Of a DNA stretch of 64,000 bases, positions 46,655 through 58,489 are shown piece after piece (position 1 is the first letter of the stretch; the number at the start of each line of letters is the position of its first letter). Origin of the DNA: Diphasiastrum complanatum. Lineage: Eukaryota; Streptophyta; Lycopodiopsida; Lycopodiales; Lycopodiaceae. The position numbers and the translations under genes are program-made. The notes beneath the pieces are model-generated. The model ran no database searches and had not been told where the DNA came from. It was given only the letters and a program-made list of their open reading frames with translations. Location: positions 12,522,144-12,586,143 of the forward strand of contig CM055114.1 of NCBI GenBank assembly GCA_029204225.1, in the 5' to 3' direction.

Positions 46655-47647
46655 TTATAGTGCATTCCTGTACATTTCCATCCATTGGTTTTTCAACTCC
46701 CCGGTGTAATTGGGGTCCACTTCTGCCACATCCACAAGGCCTGGATCGGCACTTTCCAGGAACTTAAAATAAAACATCTCATTTAGGGTTTTGCATTCTC
46801 TGGAAGTTCTGTCACGCATCCGCAGGTACAATGCTAGGTCCGCTCCTGACTCTAGGGACTCATTGGGGTTGTACCACCATTTGGTAAGGTGAATCCTGGT
46901 GGGTTTAGTCTTAGCGCCCCAAGGTTGTAGTAGCCAATTCTGTAGGCAGTAGGCATAGTGGCCGGCCAATCTAATGATATCATCTTTCTGGTGCGCGACA
47001 ATAACTGAGAACCTACATAAGCTCTCGCAGGAATCTTTGTAGTTTTCAAAACTACTTGGGATGAGTGGCCATGTGAATCTGAGGGCGGAACTCGTGGATG
47101 GTCATAGCTCAAAAACCTGGATATCTAGCGGAAACTCCATGGGCGGTAGATATAAGCTGTAAGCATCAAAATTTTTGTAGAACAGACTGTCCGACAAAAT
47201 TTCCTTGTGGTGCACAAGGTAAGCGGGTAAAGGGTTGCAGAAACTCTGAGGTCTGATTGGTCCTCTTGCAACTTCTTTTCTCTGATACTCATTTGCAGCT
47301 AGCTCCACCTTGGTGTTGGCTAGGATCTTTTCCTGCCCTTTATACCCCTCCCTATGGCTTATATGTCGTCTTTCACTAGCCTCCTTTAGGTCATTGTACT
47401 TATGCTCCCAGGTATCTCACTCCTTATTGGTGCTAACCAGCTCGTTAGTGGCTCTGATTCGTACGTTCTTTTGTTTCTTCAATTCTTCTTTCAGACGTTG
47501 GATTTCTATTTCGGTCCTCTGTCCTTCCTTCAGTACGAACTTCATCAGTTTTCTATGGCATTGCTTGGGCTGATTATTGCTCTGTGGGTCTTCCATTCTC
47601 TTTTCAGCAGTGAATTCCATCACCTGTGTTTTAGCAATTATATACAT
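46655..47647 (-). pseudogene. T extra ORF downstream of pol, coiled coil
   Basis: Minus-strand reading, over several short frames, gives a charged helical N-terminal part (QRTEIEIQRLKEELKKQKNV, then EASERRHISHREGYKGQEKI after a stop), a middle with NPLPAYLVHHKEILSDSLFY, and a C-terminal part with WLLQPWGAKTKPTRIHLTKW and KNQWMEMY. About 330 codons in all, with at least two stops or frameshifts. It follows the second RNase H in coding order. No domain is assigned; it may be an accessory retroelement protein or a captured gene. Confidence 0.55.
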
Positions 47648-47989
47648 GAATATACAATGTGTTGAATGTACAAAAAATCTTTAAGCTGTACACCCCTCTC
47701 CCCTTCCGTGTGTATCTATCAGGTTCATGCTAGGGCAGAGTTTTACTATGTACTTAGGCCGTGTGCATTAACCCATGGGTTATGCTACTATGGTGTGACC
47801 TAAAACAAGTTCTAGATAGTTCATGGCTCATTAACTGATGCAATTGGACTAGAAGTTGGGGATTCTCTAGACCTACTTGGTTTATCAGACTTCTGATCCA
47901 CTGAACTCCATACCATGCTTGGGCTTTTAGGATTGTCCATAGCTCTGCAGCAATGGTTATGGGCAAAATGACTACCCTACCTGGCTCAC

Positions 47990-48411
47990 ATTGCGTAATG
48001 ATCATGGTTGTAGGCTATCGCCGCTAGACTATCAGCACGTTGGTTCTGTGCTCATGGAATGTGCATCCATTCGATGTGGGAAAACTCTCTAGTGTATTTG
48101 TTGATGGAAATTGCATAGGCCTGTAAGATCCTACTTTTGAGTCGGTATACGCCAGTCATACCTCGGATTAGGAATTGTGAATCCCCCATAATTCGGAGGT
48201 TGCCTATAGTTTGCGCAACTCGCATGGTCATTTGTAGACCGATTAGAAGGGCTTTGTATTTGGTAGTGTTGTTCGTGAATCCTTTCCATAATAGGACTCC
48301 TATACTGGCTAGTTCAGTCCCATTGGGATTCTACAATACTGCTCCTATGGCACCTTCTCTATTCGAATGTCTGTAGGCTCCGTCTACCTTCAACGTATAT
48401 GTCCCAAGTTT
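47990..48411 (-). pseudogene. T second (archaeal-type) RNase H
   Basis: Minus strand: TLKVDGAYRHSNREGAIGAV (first Asp), then after a stop NPNGTELASIGV, TNNTTKYKALLIGLQ where N-N-x-A-E-Y-x-A-L is usual so the catalytic Glu is Lys, NLRIMGDSQFLIRG (second Asp) and NQRADSLAAIA (last Asp). This is the extra RNase H known from plant Tat-lineage Gypsy elements. Here it lies after integrase in coding order. Two stops and the Glu change make it non-functional. Confidence 0.82.
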
Positions 48412-48689
48412 CTGGGTGAGTTCCATATCACAACAATAATCTTTTTGTATTTTTCTTGATTTTATGAATTTTTGTGCTGGTTTTTCGCACCCTTCCTTTC
48501 AGCGTATATGTACAAGGTCACTAGGGCTACTTTTGATTCTCTGAGTGTTCCCAGTATTCGTGATGCTTCTAGGTCGTTCACTCCGATACTTGAAAAGGTG
48601 AACGGAAAAAGGTGTTACATACTATACAGGTGACTTCGGCTTCTCTTTAACTACGGTAAGCTTTTATCTTGTTTATGTTGGTTCAGTGC

Positions 48690-49922
48690 TTAAAAATTTC
48701 ACCGTTCAGCTCGGCTAGCTTAACCGTGTTATTTTCATACAGTTTCACTATTACATATGGACCGTTCCAGCATGGCCCCAACTTTTGAGGCATCAGCTCG
48801 GGTCTAGCGTCGTAGAACAACACTAACTGCCCCTGTCTGAACTAGTAATCGTGCATGTTCCTATCATGAATCTCCTTCATGCGTCTTTTGTGGGTTTCTT
48901 GGTGATTTAGGACAGCTATTCGGTGCTCGTCCAGGTCTTGTAAAGTGTCCAATCGGTGCTGTATTGATTTTTTCTCTCCTAGGTCATGCTTCATGGCAAA
49001 CCGCAAGGATGGGTGCTCTATTTCTATTGGCAGTACACATTCTTGGCCATACACTAGAAAAAAGGGCGTGTGGTTGGTACTGGTCTTATAGGTGGCATTA
49101 TATGCCCACAATGCCGAATACAATTTTTTGTCCCAATCCCTCTGTTGGTCTAATACGGTTTTCCTTAGGAATCCTACCAGTTGTTGGTTCGTGCTTTCAG
49201 CCTGACCGTTGGCTTGCGGGTGGTAGGGTGTGCTTTTTCGGTGCTTGATCGTCAACTGATGGGTCAAAGCCTTGATAGTTTTGTTTAGGAAATGGGTACC
49301 CCTATCAAAGATGAGTTCTCTGGGTGTACCAAACCGGCCTATCACCTGTTCTAGTAAGAACCAGGTGGTTTTCTTTTGCATTGTCTTTGGCCACAGCTCG
49401 TGCCTCGACCCACTTTGTGAAATAGTCAGTGCCCACTATGATATGATGTTTTCGGCTAGATGAAGCTGGGTGTATTAGGCCAACGAAGTCGATGCCCCAT
49501 TTTTCAAAGGGGAGACATGCCTGTATTGGAACTAACGATCGCACCCTATTATCCGTTTTGTCAACTCGTTGACAGGTGTTGCAGTTCCGGGCTTGTAAAT
49601 GAGCATCTTGGAATAGTGTCGGCCACCAGTAACCCGCCCTCAGAATTTTTTGCCCTGTGAGTTGGCCAGCAAAGTGGCCCCTACAGACAGAATCGTGACA
49701 CTCCTCTAGTATAAATTTGACTTCTTCAGGAGTGACACATCTTCGATACAACCCTTCTACACCTCGTCTGTACAATGTGCCCCCTATTAAGGTGAACTTT
49801 AGGGCTTGTAGACGTAGCTTTCGTTTTTTAGGAATCGTCATACTGCAAGGTGTCTCTAGTGTGGATAGGTAGGTTGCTAAACTTGTATACCACTCAGGAA
49901 TTATGTCAATGTCTTCCCTCAA
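48690..49922 (-). pseudogene. T integrase
   Basis: Gypsy-type. From 49922: a CHDSVCRGHFAGQLTGQKIL and ARNCNTCQRVDK zinc site (HHCC), KWGIDFVGLIHP (first Asp), a frameshift near 49380, then ELIFDRGTHFLNK (second Asp), HPQANGQAESTNQQLVGFLR (catalytic Glu) and WAYNATYKTSTNHTPFFLVY. Beyond 48842 the frame GQLVLFYDARPELMPQKLGP shows the C-terminal G-x-x-V-L region with a few stops. It inserted element DNA when intact. Confidence 0.93.
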
Positions 49923-50029
49923 AAGTTCTCTTAAGTGATTAGTCTCCCACTCATTGTCTGTCTCAGTAACCCCTCCCAGCTCGCAAATACAATCGGTTTA
50001 CCCCTGCATCATCAAGGTGACTGCAGTAC

Positions 50030-51440
50030 TCTTGGTAAAGAAAGTCACTTTCCGATGGAATAGGTAATGCCTTAGTTTGGCGGCAGCGTAAGCTATACCC
50101 AAACAAATTTTCTAGCCTTACTATAATTAAGTTCGGCTTTGTTTAGTTTTCTCCCTATAAAAATAATAGGGTGATATTTTTTGTCCAAAATCTGGGCCAA
50201 GCAACAGTTTATGCATGTGTCCGTGGTGCTCGTGAAAACGAAGAACTCCATGTCGTACATAGGTGGTTTCAATATTGGAACGTTAGCCAAAGCTACTTTT
50301 AATTCCTGAAAAGTCTTCTCACATGCCTCGTCCCAGGTCCACTCCACGTTGGTTTTCAATAAGCCAGTCATCTGGTAAGTACGTGTGGCATAGGCCATCA
50401 CATATCTTATGTAATAACCGCTCGAGCCTAAGAAGGTCTTAAGTTGGGACACCGTAGTTGGTGCCATAATGGCTAGGAGCATAGCTATTTTTTCTGGATC
50501 AGTTGCCATGCCGTACTTGCTAATGACATGTCCTAACAGTACGCCGTAAGGAACTCCGAATAGGCACTTGTTAGCATTCAAGGCTATACAGGTTACTGCG
50601 CACTTCTGAAAACACTTCTCTAGCATGGTAAGATGTTCTGTGATGGTGGTTGTCCCACAGAGGTCATCTATAAAAATTTTGAGGTTTTCGTCTAAGATAT
50701 CCTCGACGTGCTTGTTCATAAACCTCTGATAGGTTCCAGGGGCATTAGTCAACCCAAAGGGCATGACGTGGTAAGCGAAAATCCCAAATGTGGTTGTGAA
50801 GGTAGTCTTCAATTTATCCTCTTCTGCTATGGCTATCTGATTATAGCCCGCAAAACAATCCATGAAAGAGTACTGGTCTCTTCCCGCCATTTCTTCTAGG
50901 ACTTGGTCTATGAACGGCAATGGGTAGTAGTCCTTCTTAGTATGTTTGTTCAACCTCTTATAATCCACACATACGCAAATGCGTGTAGAGTTCTTCTTGG
51001 TGTGAGGTACTATTGGGGAGCACCACTCGGTGCTTTCTACCGAAAATATCAGACCAGCATTTCGAAGTCTCTCGAGTTCAGTGTATACTCCTTCCTTTAG
51101 GTGGTAGGATAGCCGACGTTGTTTTTGTCATAAAGGTTTGGCTCCCTCCTTCAGTGTATTGTATGAGTCACTAGATCGGGTGGAATCCCCTTCAAATCTG
51201 AGTAGTCCTAGGCAAAAATATGCTGATACTTTCTACACAGCTGTTCGTATTCTTCTTTTTCTCCAATGCCTAGGGAAGCACCTATTTTGATGTTCTTGGG
51301 CTCTTCTAGGGTTCCTAGATTTATCAGGCAAATATCGGCGTCTCGAACTTTGGGAGGCCGCTCTTCTGGAGTGTTCCACTCTATGTCCAGTACTGATCTC
51401 AAGTCTGGTTCATCTTCACTCGTCATCGTCCTCACTACTC
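50030..51440 (-). pseudogene. T reverse transcriptase and first RNase H
   Basis: Near 51210-51300 the KYQHIFA...DYSDLKGIP motif (Trp codon now a stop) opens RT. The longest frame, 50093-50968, has DYKRLNKHTKKDYYPLPFID, YSFMDCFAGYNQIAI, FGIFAYHVMPFGLTNAPGTY and KIFIDDL (the Y/F-x-D-D site), then the tether with KTFLGSSGYYIRYV. RNase H starts with MYDMEFFVFTSTTDTCINCC and continues to KARKFVWVYAAAKLRHY, but the later D-A-L-S-R region is absent, so it is truncated. Several stops upstream. Confidence 0.95.
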
Positions 51441-51946
51441 GTGACCTCCTCCCACTCAGACGAAGGTATGGGTGCTCTTTTTGACTGAGGCACCTCGGGA
51501 TAACCGTCGACTATGGTACGCTCTCTACCCCTTCCAAAAATCAGTACTCCTACGACTGTGCAATTGCTAAGCCTGAGCCATGGCCGTCCTAGCAATATAG
51601 AGTACCCCCGGTTCCCGACGTACATCCTCATGATGTAAAAGTCCACTTGAATGGTCTTGTTAGCCACGGTAATGGATACATTCTTAAGCTCGCCCTCTGG
51701 TTTGATCACAGAGTTGTTGGCTAGCTTTAGGACTGTCAAGGTAGCGAGTTCTAGAATAAAACCAAGGCGGTCTGAAAGTTCTAGACTTATGATGTTAACT
51801 GCTGACCCGACATCAACTATGGCCCCTAAAATGACTAGGCCATCTATGAGTACATCTACCTTAGGGCAGTAGCGATCTAACAAATCCGCATTTACTTTCC
51901 CTATTGTAGGTGGCTCCAATGTTCTGGTCATGGGTGGTCTCATCAA
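51416..51946 (-). pseudogene. T aspartic protease
   Basis: VLIDGLVILGAIVDVGSAVN with D-V-G in place of D-S/T-G at the active site, an ISLELSDRLGF continuation, and YSILLGRPWLRLSNCTVVG, the I-L-G-R-P-W motif typical of Gypsy proteases, ending in an acidic tail. The N-terminal third is duplicated upstream (51967-52234), so the larger frame from 52944 runs from gag into a truncated protease copy before reaching this one. Confidence 0.85.
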
Positions 51947-51956
51947 TTGTTTAACC
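51689..51956. repeat. 268-bp direct duplication, copy 1
   Basis: CTCGCCCTCTGGTTTGATCA to CATCAATTGTTTAACC. I found no difference from 51967-52234. The copies are 278 bp apart, with a 10-bp spacer, inside the protease. Confidence 0.95.
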
Positions 51957-51966
51957 CTCTGTTTAA

Positions 51967-52234
51967 CTCGCCCTCTGGTTTGATCACAGAGTTGTTGGCT
52001 AGCTTTAGGACTGTCAAGGTAGCGAGTTCTAGAATAAAACCAAGGCGGTCTGAAAGTTCTAGACTTATGATGTTAACTGCTGACCCGACATCAACTATGG
52101 CCCCTAAAATGACTAGGCCATCTATGAGTACATCTACCTTAGGGCAGTAGCGATCTAACAAATCCGCATTTACTTTCCCTATTGTAGGTGGCTCCAATGT
52201 TCTGGTCATGGGTGGTCTCATCAATTGTTTAACC
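51967..52234. repeat. 268-bp direct duplication, copy 2
   Basis: Second copy of 51689-51956. 278 is not a multiple of three, so the duplication disrupts the Gag-Pro frame. Perfect identity points to a very recent event, or to an assembly error. Confidence 0.95.
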
Positions 52235-52990
52235 GTGCATTTAATAGTGGGTGACAACTGTACTAGTTGCCAGAGCCCTATTTCCAATTTTAGATTCTCT
52301 AGGGCTTGACCTAGGTCAATATTCCCACTCTTCAAGTTTAGGTCTATATCCTTCCTAAACCTATGCGTTCGGGTCATGGTTCTCTTAGTTTCTAGGCCGG
52401 TTTTTTCTTTTCTCGGTCCTAGGAATCTGGGATGTCTACGCCCTTCCAAGACGCTAACCTCACCTTGCTCTTTGGGCAGTGGATCCTCGTAGATGGGTGT
52501 AGGTTTGAATACTGGCTTCTCAATGACCACTGGGTTATCTACCTCCAGTGGTGGTTTTGGTGTAGGCTTGGGTTTCCTGGGAGGTAGCTCCGTCTGGAGG
52601 CTACTCCGGGTCACTACTAAAACCTCTTTCCTGCTCGTGGATTCCTCCAGTGTCTCAACGATGATGAAGTTCACGGGTGGCCGATCATCTTCTATGCATG
52701 CCTTCCCTTTATCCACCTGGCTAATCCTGGGTCCGCGTTGTATGTATTGAGGTGGCCTTGATGGCCCCGCCGTTCTGTCCTCCTGGGGTCTATGGTTCAC
52801 TGGCCCAGGCATCCTATTCCCAGTGTTTAATGCGTCTCTACGTACCCAACAACTATCCTCCAAGTGTCCAGGCCTCTTGCAGTACCCGCAAACTTGGTTG
52901 GGACAGTTTCGATTTAAATGATTCCCTCTACAGTGTCTACACACTAAGGGATTCGGTCCTTCTATGGGGTGTCTCTAACCCAGCAAATTT
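52235..52990 (-). pseudogene. T gag C-terminus with two zinc knuckles
   Basis: CRHCRGNHLNRNCPNQVCGY holds the first knuckle, in which the C-x2-C is followed by an NH step; the second, CGYCKRPGHLEDSCW, is canonical C-x2-C-x4-H-x4-C. A long Pro/Lys/Arg linker follows (ELPPRKPKPTPKPPLEVDNP) leading to the protease. The knuckles bind element RNA in the particle. A stop near 52978 separates this piece from capsid. Confidence 0.9.
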
Positions 52991-53985
52991 TGGTGCCGTT
53001 TGAGAAAATTTACATCTGTTGCTAAGGTCTGCATATTCTCACTCATCACGTCCATGTATCCCTTTAGCATGGCTCTCATATCGTCTAGTTCTGCGTTAGA
53101 GCATGTGCTCTCATAGCCTCTATCGGGCATCTGTGCTTGGAGCCTTCGTGCATCTTGTGTTTGCATGTTCCTGCCTTGTCGAGGTTCAATAGCCTATATG
53201 GGACGGGGTTCCACTATGGGGTGTGCTCCTATAGCTGCGATTGGGCCTCCTCTCCACGTTTCTGGGCTTAGGTTCAAGCTGTTCACTGCTTGCAATAGGT
53301 GGGATGCGTGGGCAACCACAATCTGTGCGTCTTCTACCACGATTGCCTTCTCTACTGCCTCAGCCAATGTATGGGGGTTACTCTGACATACAATCATTTG
53401 TATGTCATTCTTGAGCCCTCGCAGAAAGAAGGTCCAGTAGTAATAGGGGTAGTAGTAACACAGTGGGTTCCACTTGGCGTGACAGCTCTGTCAAACGACG
53501 CCAATATTGTCAGATGGTTTCGTTACTTCCTTGTTGTAGGGAAGTCAGTGTGAACAGTAGGCCATCAGCCGTTCAGTGGGGAGCATACTCAATTAGAAAC
53601 AGTCTATGGAACTCCTCAATGGTGTGAATTGAGCCTCTCTGCAGACTATGATACCAGTGCCTAGTCGTTCCAGATAAAGTGGTGGCGAAAAACATCATTT
53701 TATGACGTGGGTTTGTAATGGCATTGGTAAATCAGGTGGTCCAAAAAGCATCAATATGCTCTTCAGCACTTTCATACGGTGCTCCATGAAACTCAGGAGT
53801 GGATCCACTAAGATTGGGTAGTTCTCGGGGGGTACTACGATTGGTTCAGTCAAACGTCGTGCCATTTTGTTGGCAACAGGTTCTGTAGCAGCAGCTGTTA
53901 CGTTCACTAACGGTGGTTCTGTAGCGTCGTTTGGCTCAAGTTCTGGTAGTTCTTCTATAGGTTCCAACGTATCATCCAAGTCCAT
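52991..53985 (-). pseudogene. T gag capsid region
   Basis: The start near 53985 (MDLDDTLEPIEELPELEPND) is acidic. At about 53700-53450 MMFFATTLSGTTRHWYHSLQ, GSIHTIEEFHRLFLIEY, and LTSLQQGSNETI...QYWRRLTEL match the retrotransposon gag pattern (A-x-x-W, G-S-I-x-x-W-x-x-F, L-x-Q-x-x-x-E-S). Several stops and frameshifts. At 52975-53166 a helical QMPDRGYESTCSNAELDDMR stretch precedes the knuckles. Confidence 0.82.
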
Positions 53986-54227
53986 TATAGATGGGTGAGA
54001 CTCATCATTTAAGACTGGTGGGACAAGAAACCCACGATTGCTTCTTCTAAGCCCTAAACGCTCGCTCTGGAGATTTGAAGTCTCTCCGTGCGGTGCTCCC
54101 TTAGACCTAGGTTTTCTTGGTATACCTATGATGTCTTGTCTAGGGTGACACTAATGATTGCTGCATAATAGATTTCTCACTTACGGATAGCAATCAACTG
54201 TTGTTGCACATGTGTTTTGTGATTTTT

Positions 54228-54467
54228 TCACGTTATCCTATAGGTCATCCATCCTTCGTCCACTAATACTGCATACGACCTAACTAACTCTACTTGGTCG
54301 TTTTTCTGCTCAATCCTAATCCAACCATACCCATGAAAAGTTTTTTTTGGTTCTTTGTACCAGGTGCCGTCTTTATGGGATGCTAGGGTTGGTGGGTCGT
54401 AGGGTAATGACTTTCGACTTAGGGCTCTGGTTTTCACTTTCACCCTAGGCTTCATACATAACCCCAT
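54228..54467 (-). pseudogene. Short ORF upstream of T gag
   Basis: 79 codons, basic N-terminal half, then YKEPKKTFHGYGWIRIEQKN. It lies where Ogre-type elements may carry an extra 5' ORF. No domain recognised. Confidence 0.35.
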
Positions 54468-54796
54468 TCTCTGACCTGTCCCGTCACTCTATGAAAGATT
54501 TCTAGTAGTACTTGGCATCACAGCCTAAACTCCCTTTTGGTGAAAATTGTATGCAGTCTCCAGTCCAAACGGAAGTAGAATGGCCTTGGCGAAGTCGGAT
54601 CACATGCAACTAGGGTTGGATTGTGAACTCATAACATATGTTCTAGGTGTGGGATCAGCACACATCACTGTGTGATGCTAACCACTTCATCATGTGATCA
54701 ACGTGGTACTAGCCGCTTGTACGGTTATGCTAGCTTGCGGCTGATGGTTTAGATAGTGGAATTGTTTTCAACACACGCATTCTAGGACCTACGAAA
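54468..54796. other. Junction between T internal region and G2
   Basis: Non-coding. Its last bases, ACCTACGAAA, adjoin the intact start of the G2 5' LTR and are unrelated to the G1 flank. Confidence 0.5.
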
Positions 54797-55446
54797 TGTG
54801 AAAGATTCAACTAGTTTCATCACATTTTGCATTATTTTCATATTTGGCATATTGAGGCCAAAACTTGTTTTAGACTTAGAGGTTGACTTTTCAAAGTTCA
54901 TTAGTCTAAATTTCATTTGAATAAACACTTTTTGAAAGTGTGGGAAAGATAGAATGCGAGTTTGAGTAGATTCAATTCGAATAAGTTGGGTACATTGAAT
55001 CTAGACCCAAAATTGGTAGGGTTAGCATTTTGGTGGGAAAGCCAAGTGGCCAAATAGGGTTTGGACCTGCTATAAAAGAATGTAACTCGTGGAGAGAGTC
55101 ATCTTCTCTCTTCTCTATCTCATTTCATGCTTATACATGGTTCTCTTGGGTTCTACTATCCATTGGTGCACTATCTTGGTAATTGCTTGCAATTCTATGT
55201 GTAGAATGATCTATATTTGTTATTTTTGGATCCACACATGTGAAATACAGTAGCTTGCTGGTTTTGTATGGACAGCAACAGTACATAATCATTTCATTCA
55301 AGTTTGATCAAGTTCTATTAGTGTTTGCATCTCAAATTGTGTGTAGATGCTGATTTTTCTACATTGGTGAAATTGGTAGTGTATTTCTCTTTCTAACCAA
55401 AGATCATTCAAGTAGATTGGATCTTAAGGATTTGAAATCTTTCACA
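54797..55446 (+). repeat. G2 5' LTR
   Basis: 650 bp, TGTGAAAGATTC...AAATCTTTCACA, TATA box CTATAAAAGA at 55070-55079. It has a 13-14 bp insertion (CTCGTGGAGAGAGT) after the TATA box relative to G1. Followed by primer site TGGTATCAAAGC at 55447. Confidence 0.96.
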
Positions 55447-56037
55447 TGGTATCAAAGCTTGTGTTTCAGGTTATGAAGGAGGAAATCAGATCTATCAATG
55501 ATTTGGTGAAGATATCAAGTCTAGAGCATGCTAGAGAGGATTCTACACCAAAATCGGATTTTTTGCTTTTGCAGATTGGATCTTTTGTAGATCAAAACAC
55601 TAAATAGGTCAATATACTTGTTCAATTCCATTTTTTAGATTCACATGCTAGATTTGGCCGATTTTTGGATCAATGGTTCAGCCTAAGTGGTGGCTTATAG
55701 ATTGCATATCAAATTTTCAACATTTGCATGTAGATTTGGAATAGTCAATTTTTTTGTGATTTTGTCAAAACCCTATTTTTGATTGGATCTCTAGATAGTG
55801 AGGTTGTTGGACCTCATTTGAGTGTGTTTCAATCTTAGGAAGTGGCAAAAGTCATTAGATTGAGGATAGATCATAGGTTGATCAAGATTCCATGATTCTA
55901 TGTGTTGATTTGCTTGGATGGTTTCAAATCTTGGTGATTTCAAATCTTGGTGATTTCTTTTGAAAGCATTTGTTGTTGTTCAAAGGAGTGCTTTGTGCAT
56001 TGAAGCAGGTTGAAAGAGAAGATCAGGTCATTGCTAC

Positions 56038-57423
56038 ATGGCAACCTCAATTGGAGTCATGTTGGAAGCCAATGGTAGGCTTACCTCAAGTAACTATTCA
56101 TTATGGAAAGTGAGGATGGAGTCACTTCTTGAGATGAATGATGTTTTGGATATTGTTGTAGGTTTGGAGGAGAGACCAGCAACACAACAAGATCAATTGA
56201 GGTATGACAAGAGGGCCAAGAAGGCTCTACACATGATAAAGATGAATGTTACCAATGAACTTCTCAAGGAAGTTGGTAAGTGCACATCATCTTTGGAAGC
56301 TTGGAATTCATTGAAGAAGCTTTATGAATCCAAGTCTACTTCTAGAGTGTTGACTCTAAGAAGGCAAATCTTTTCTTGTTTGCAAAAGAATGAAGAAAGT
56401 CCAAGTACTTTTGTTTTGAGAATGAAAGCATTGAATGATGAGTTAGCTTGCATAGATGAAAGCATTAAGGAAGGAGAGCTTATTCAAGTGATTCTTAATG
56501 GCTTGTTGGATGCTCATGCTAACATTTTTCAAAGTATTGCTATTCAAAAGACTTTGCCAAGTTTGATGGATCTTCAAGAGATCTTGATCAATGAGGAATA
56601 TAGGCTTCAAGCAAGAGGTGGATATACATCAACACTTCAAGAGGATGCTATGTTCACAAAGGGCAAATTCAAGGGCAAAACCAAAAGCAAGTGGTCTAAA
56701 GGGCAAGATCAAGTGGATGCTTCTTCAAGTGGCAAAAAGAAGGATAGATCAAAGCTCAAGTGCTTCTATTGTGGCATCAAAGGACACTTTGCAAGTGAGT
56801 GCTACAAGAAGAAGAGAGATCAAGGAGACAAGCAAGGTAATCTTACTCTTGATGAGGATGGTTTGGATATGCAAGATGCAAACGATGATGCTTTTGTGAT
56901 GTCTTCATGTACGCTTGCTAATGATGGATATCTAGATCCTTGGTGGATTGATAGTGGAGCAAGTTCACACATGACCTTTCACAAAGAGTACTTCACTTCT
57001 TTGTTGGCATATGGAGATGACAAGAGGGTGATGTACACGGCCAATGATGGTGAGTGTGCGATCAAAGGGATTGGCACAATTCCTATTTCTCTCTCTACAA
57101 ATAGGAATGTTCATTTGGAGGATGTCTTGTTTATTCCATCTATTACCAAGAATTTGCTTAGTGTGAGTCAAATGCTAAGTAAGGGCCTCAAGGTGGAGTT
57201 TGATGGAGATGCTTGTTTGATCAAAAGGAAGGATGTCTTGATTGGAAAAGGTAAAAGGCAAGGGACGTTGTTCAAACTTGATGCTTGTGTTATTGCTAAC
57301 CAAGTTGGATGTGTTGCAAGGGAGCAAATTTCTATTCAAGAGGATGGGACACCTCAACTTCAAGTCATTGGAGGTAATGGCAAGGAAGAAGGTTGTGATT
57401 GGTCTTCCAAGTTCCTTAAGTAA
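56038..57423 (+). pseudogene. G2 gag and protease
   Basis: 461-codon frame. MATSIGVMLEANGRLTSSNY is the natural start, with SLWKVRMESLLEMNDVLDIV typical of Copia gag N-termini; UBN2-type gag follows (LYESKSTSRVLTLRRQIFSC), then the knuckle CFYCGIKGHFASEC near 56762 and protease WWIDSGASSHMTFHKEY near 56940. Gag and protease appear intact. Near 57345 a deletion of about 14 bp relative to G1, removing the W-H-K-R-M pre-integrase motif, throws the frame off and ends it at 57423. Confidence 0.95.
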
Positions 57424-58300
57424 TGACAAGCATGTTCTTGAGTCTTGTGCTTTGTCTAAGTCACATAGACTACCTTATACTAGATCTATTTCTAGATCTA
57501 CAAAGCCTTTTCAACTTGTACATTCGGATATTCATGGATTTACTACAATTAGCAATAGTGGAGCTAAGATGTATTTAGCATTCATTGATGATTTTAGTAG
57601 ATTTTGTTGGATCTATCTACTAAAGAGCAAGGATGAAGTGTATGATGTCTTTTTCAAGTTCAAGAATGCAAGGGAGAACCAATTCTCCACAAAGATCAAG
57701 TGCTTGAGAGGTGACAATGGTGGTGAGTACATATCTAACAAGTTCAAGGCCTTTTGTGATGAGCATGGGATCAAGAGGGAATATACAACATCAAGCACTC
57801 CACAACAAAATGGAGTGGCTGAAAGGAAGAATAGGACTTTATGTGAAAGTGCTAAAGCTATGAGGTTAAGTGCTAATTTTGACAAACCATTTTGGGATCA
57901 AACTTTGTTGTGTGCCAATTTCTTGTGCAATAGGTGGCCGAGTGCTATTTTGGATGGAAGGACACCTTTTGAGATGCTATTCAAGAGGAGGCCGAGTGTC
58001 AACTTTCTAAGAACCTTTGGATGCACATGCTATGTCAACATTACTCTTGATGATAGGACCAAGGAGGATCCATCTTCAAGAAGAGGTATTTTTGTTGGAT
58101 ATAGTGAGGTGAGTAAAGCCTACAAGGTTTACATTCCTTCTACTAACAAAGTGATTGTTGGTAGAGATGTCAGTTTTTATGAGGGAAACATTCCAAAGGT
58201 GTCTTCAAGCATGATTGATGGTAAAGTAGATGGATCTAACATTCTTGATGTTGATGAGAAGGATCCTTCTTTGGATGGTGGTGATGATGGATCTTCATGA
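57350..58300 (+). pseudogene. G2 integrase
   Basis: In the frame open from 57242: SLEVMARKKVV, a zinc site with one Cys lost (LESCALSKSH where G1 has CESCALSKSH), LVHSDIHGF, LRGDNGGEY and PQQNGVAERKN with the complete D-D-E triad. A C-to-G change makes a TGA at 58298-58300; beyond it the same frame continues into the linker and the RT-replacing segment. Confidence 0.95.
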
Positions 58301-58489
58301 AGTCAAAAGCCAAAGAGAACATCAAGAGAAAGACAAGTACCTTCAAGGCTCACATATGATCAAAAGGGTAAGCAAGTAGTTTCTGGAAATTATGTTGCTT
58401 TCCTAACATCTTTGGATGAGCCTACAAGTGTAGATCAAGCAAGAAAAGAAGAGGAGTGGATCCAACCAATGGATCTTGAGTATCGATCT

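Noticed and set aside
52493-53003. Plus-strand Gly/Ser-rich ORFs across T gag
   Set aside because: Shadows of the minus-strand gag-protease frame, which has clear zinc knuckles.
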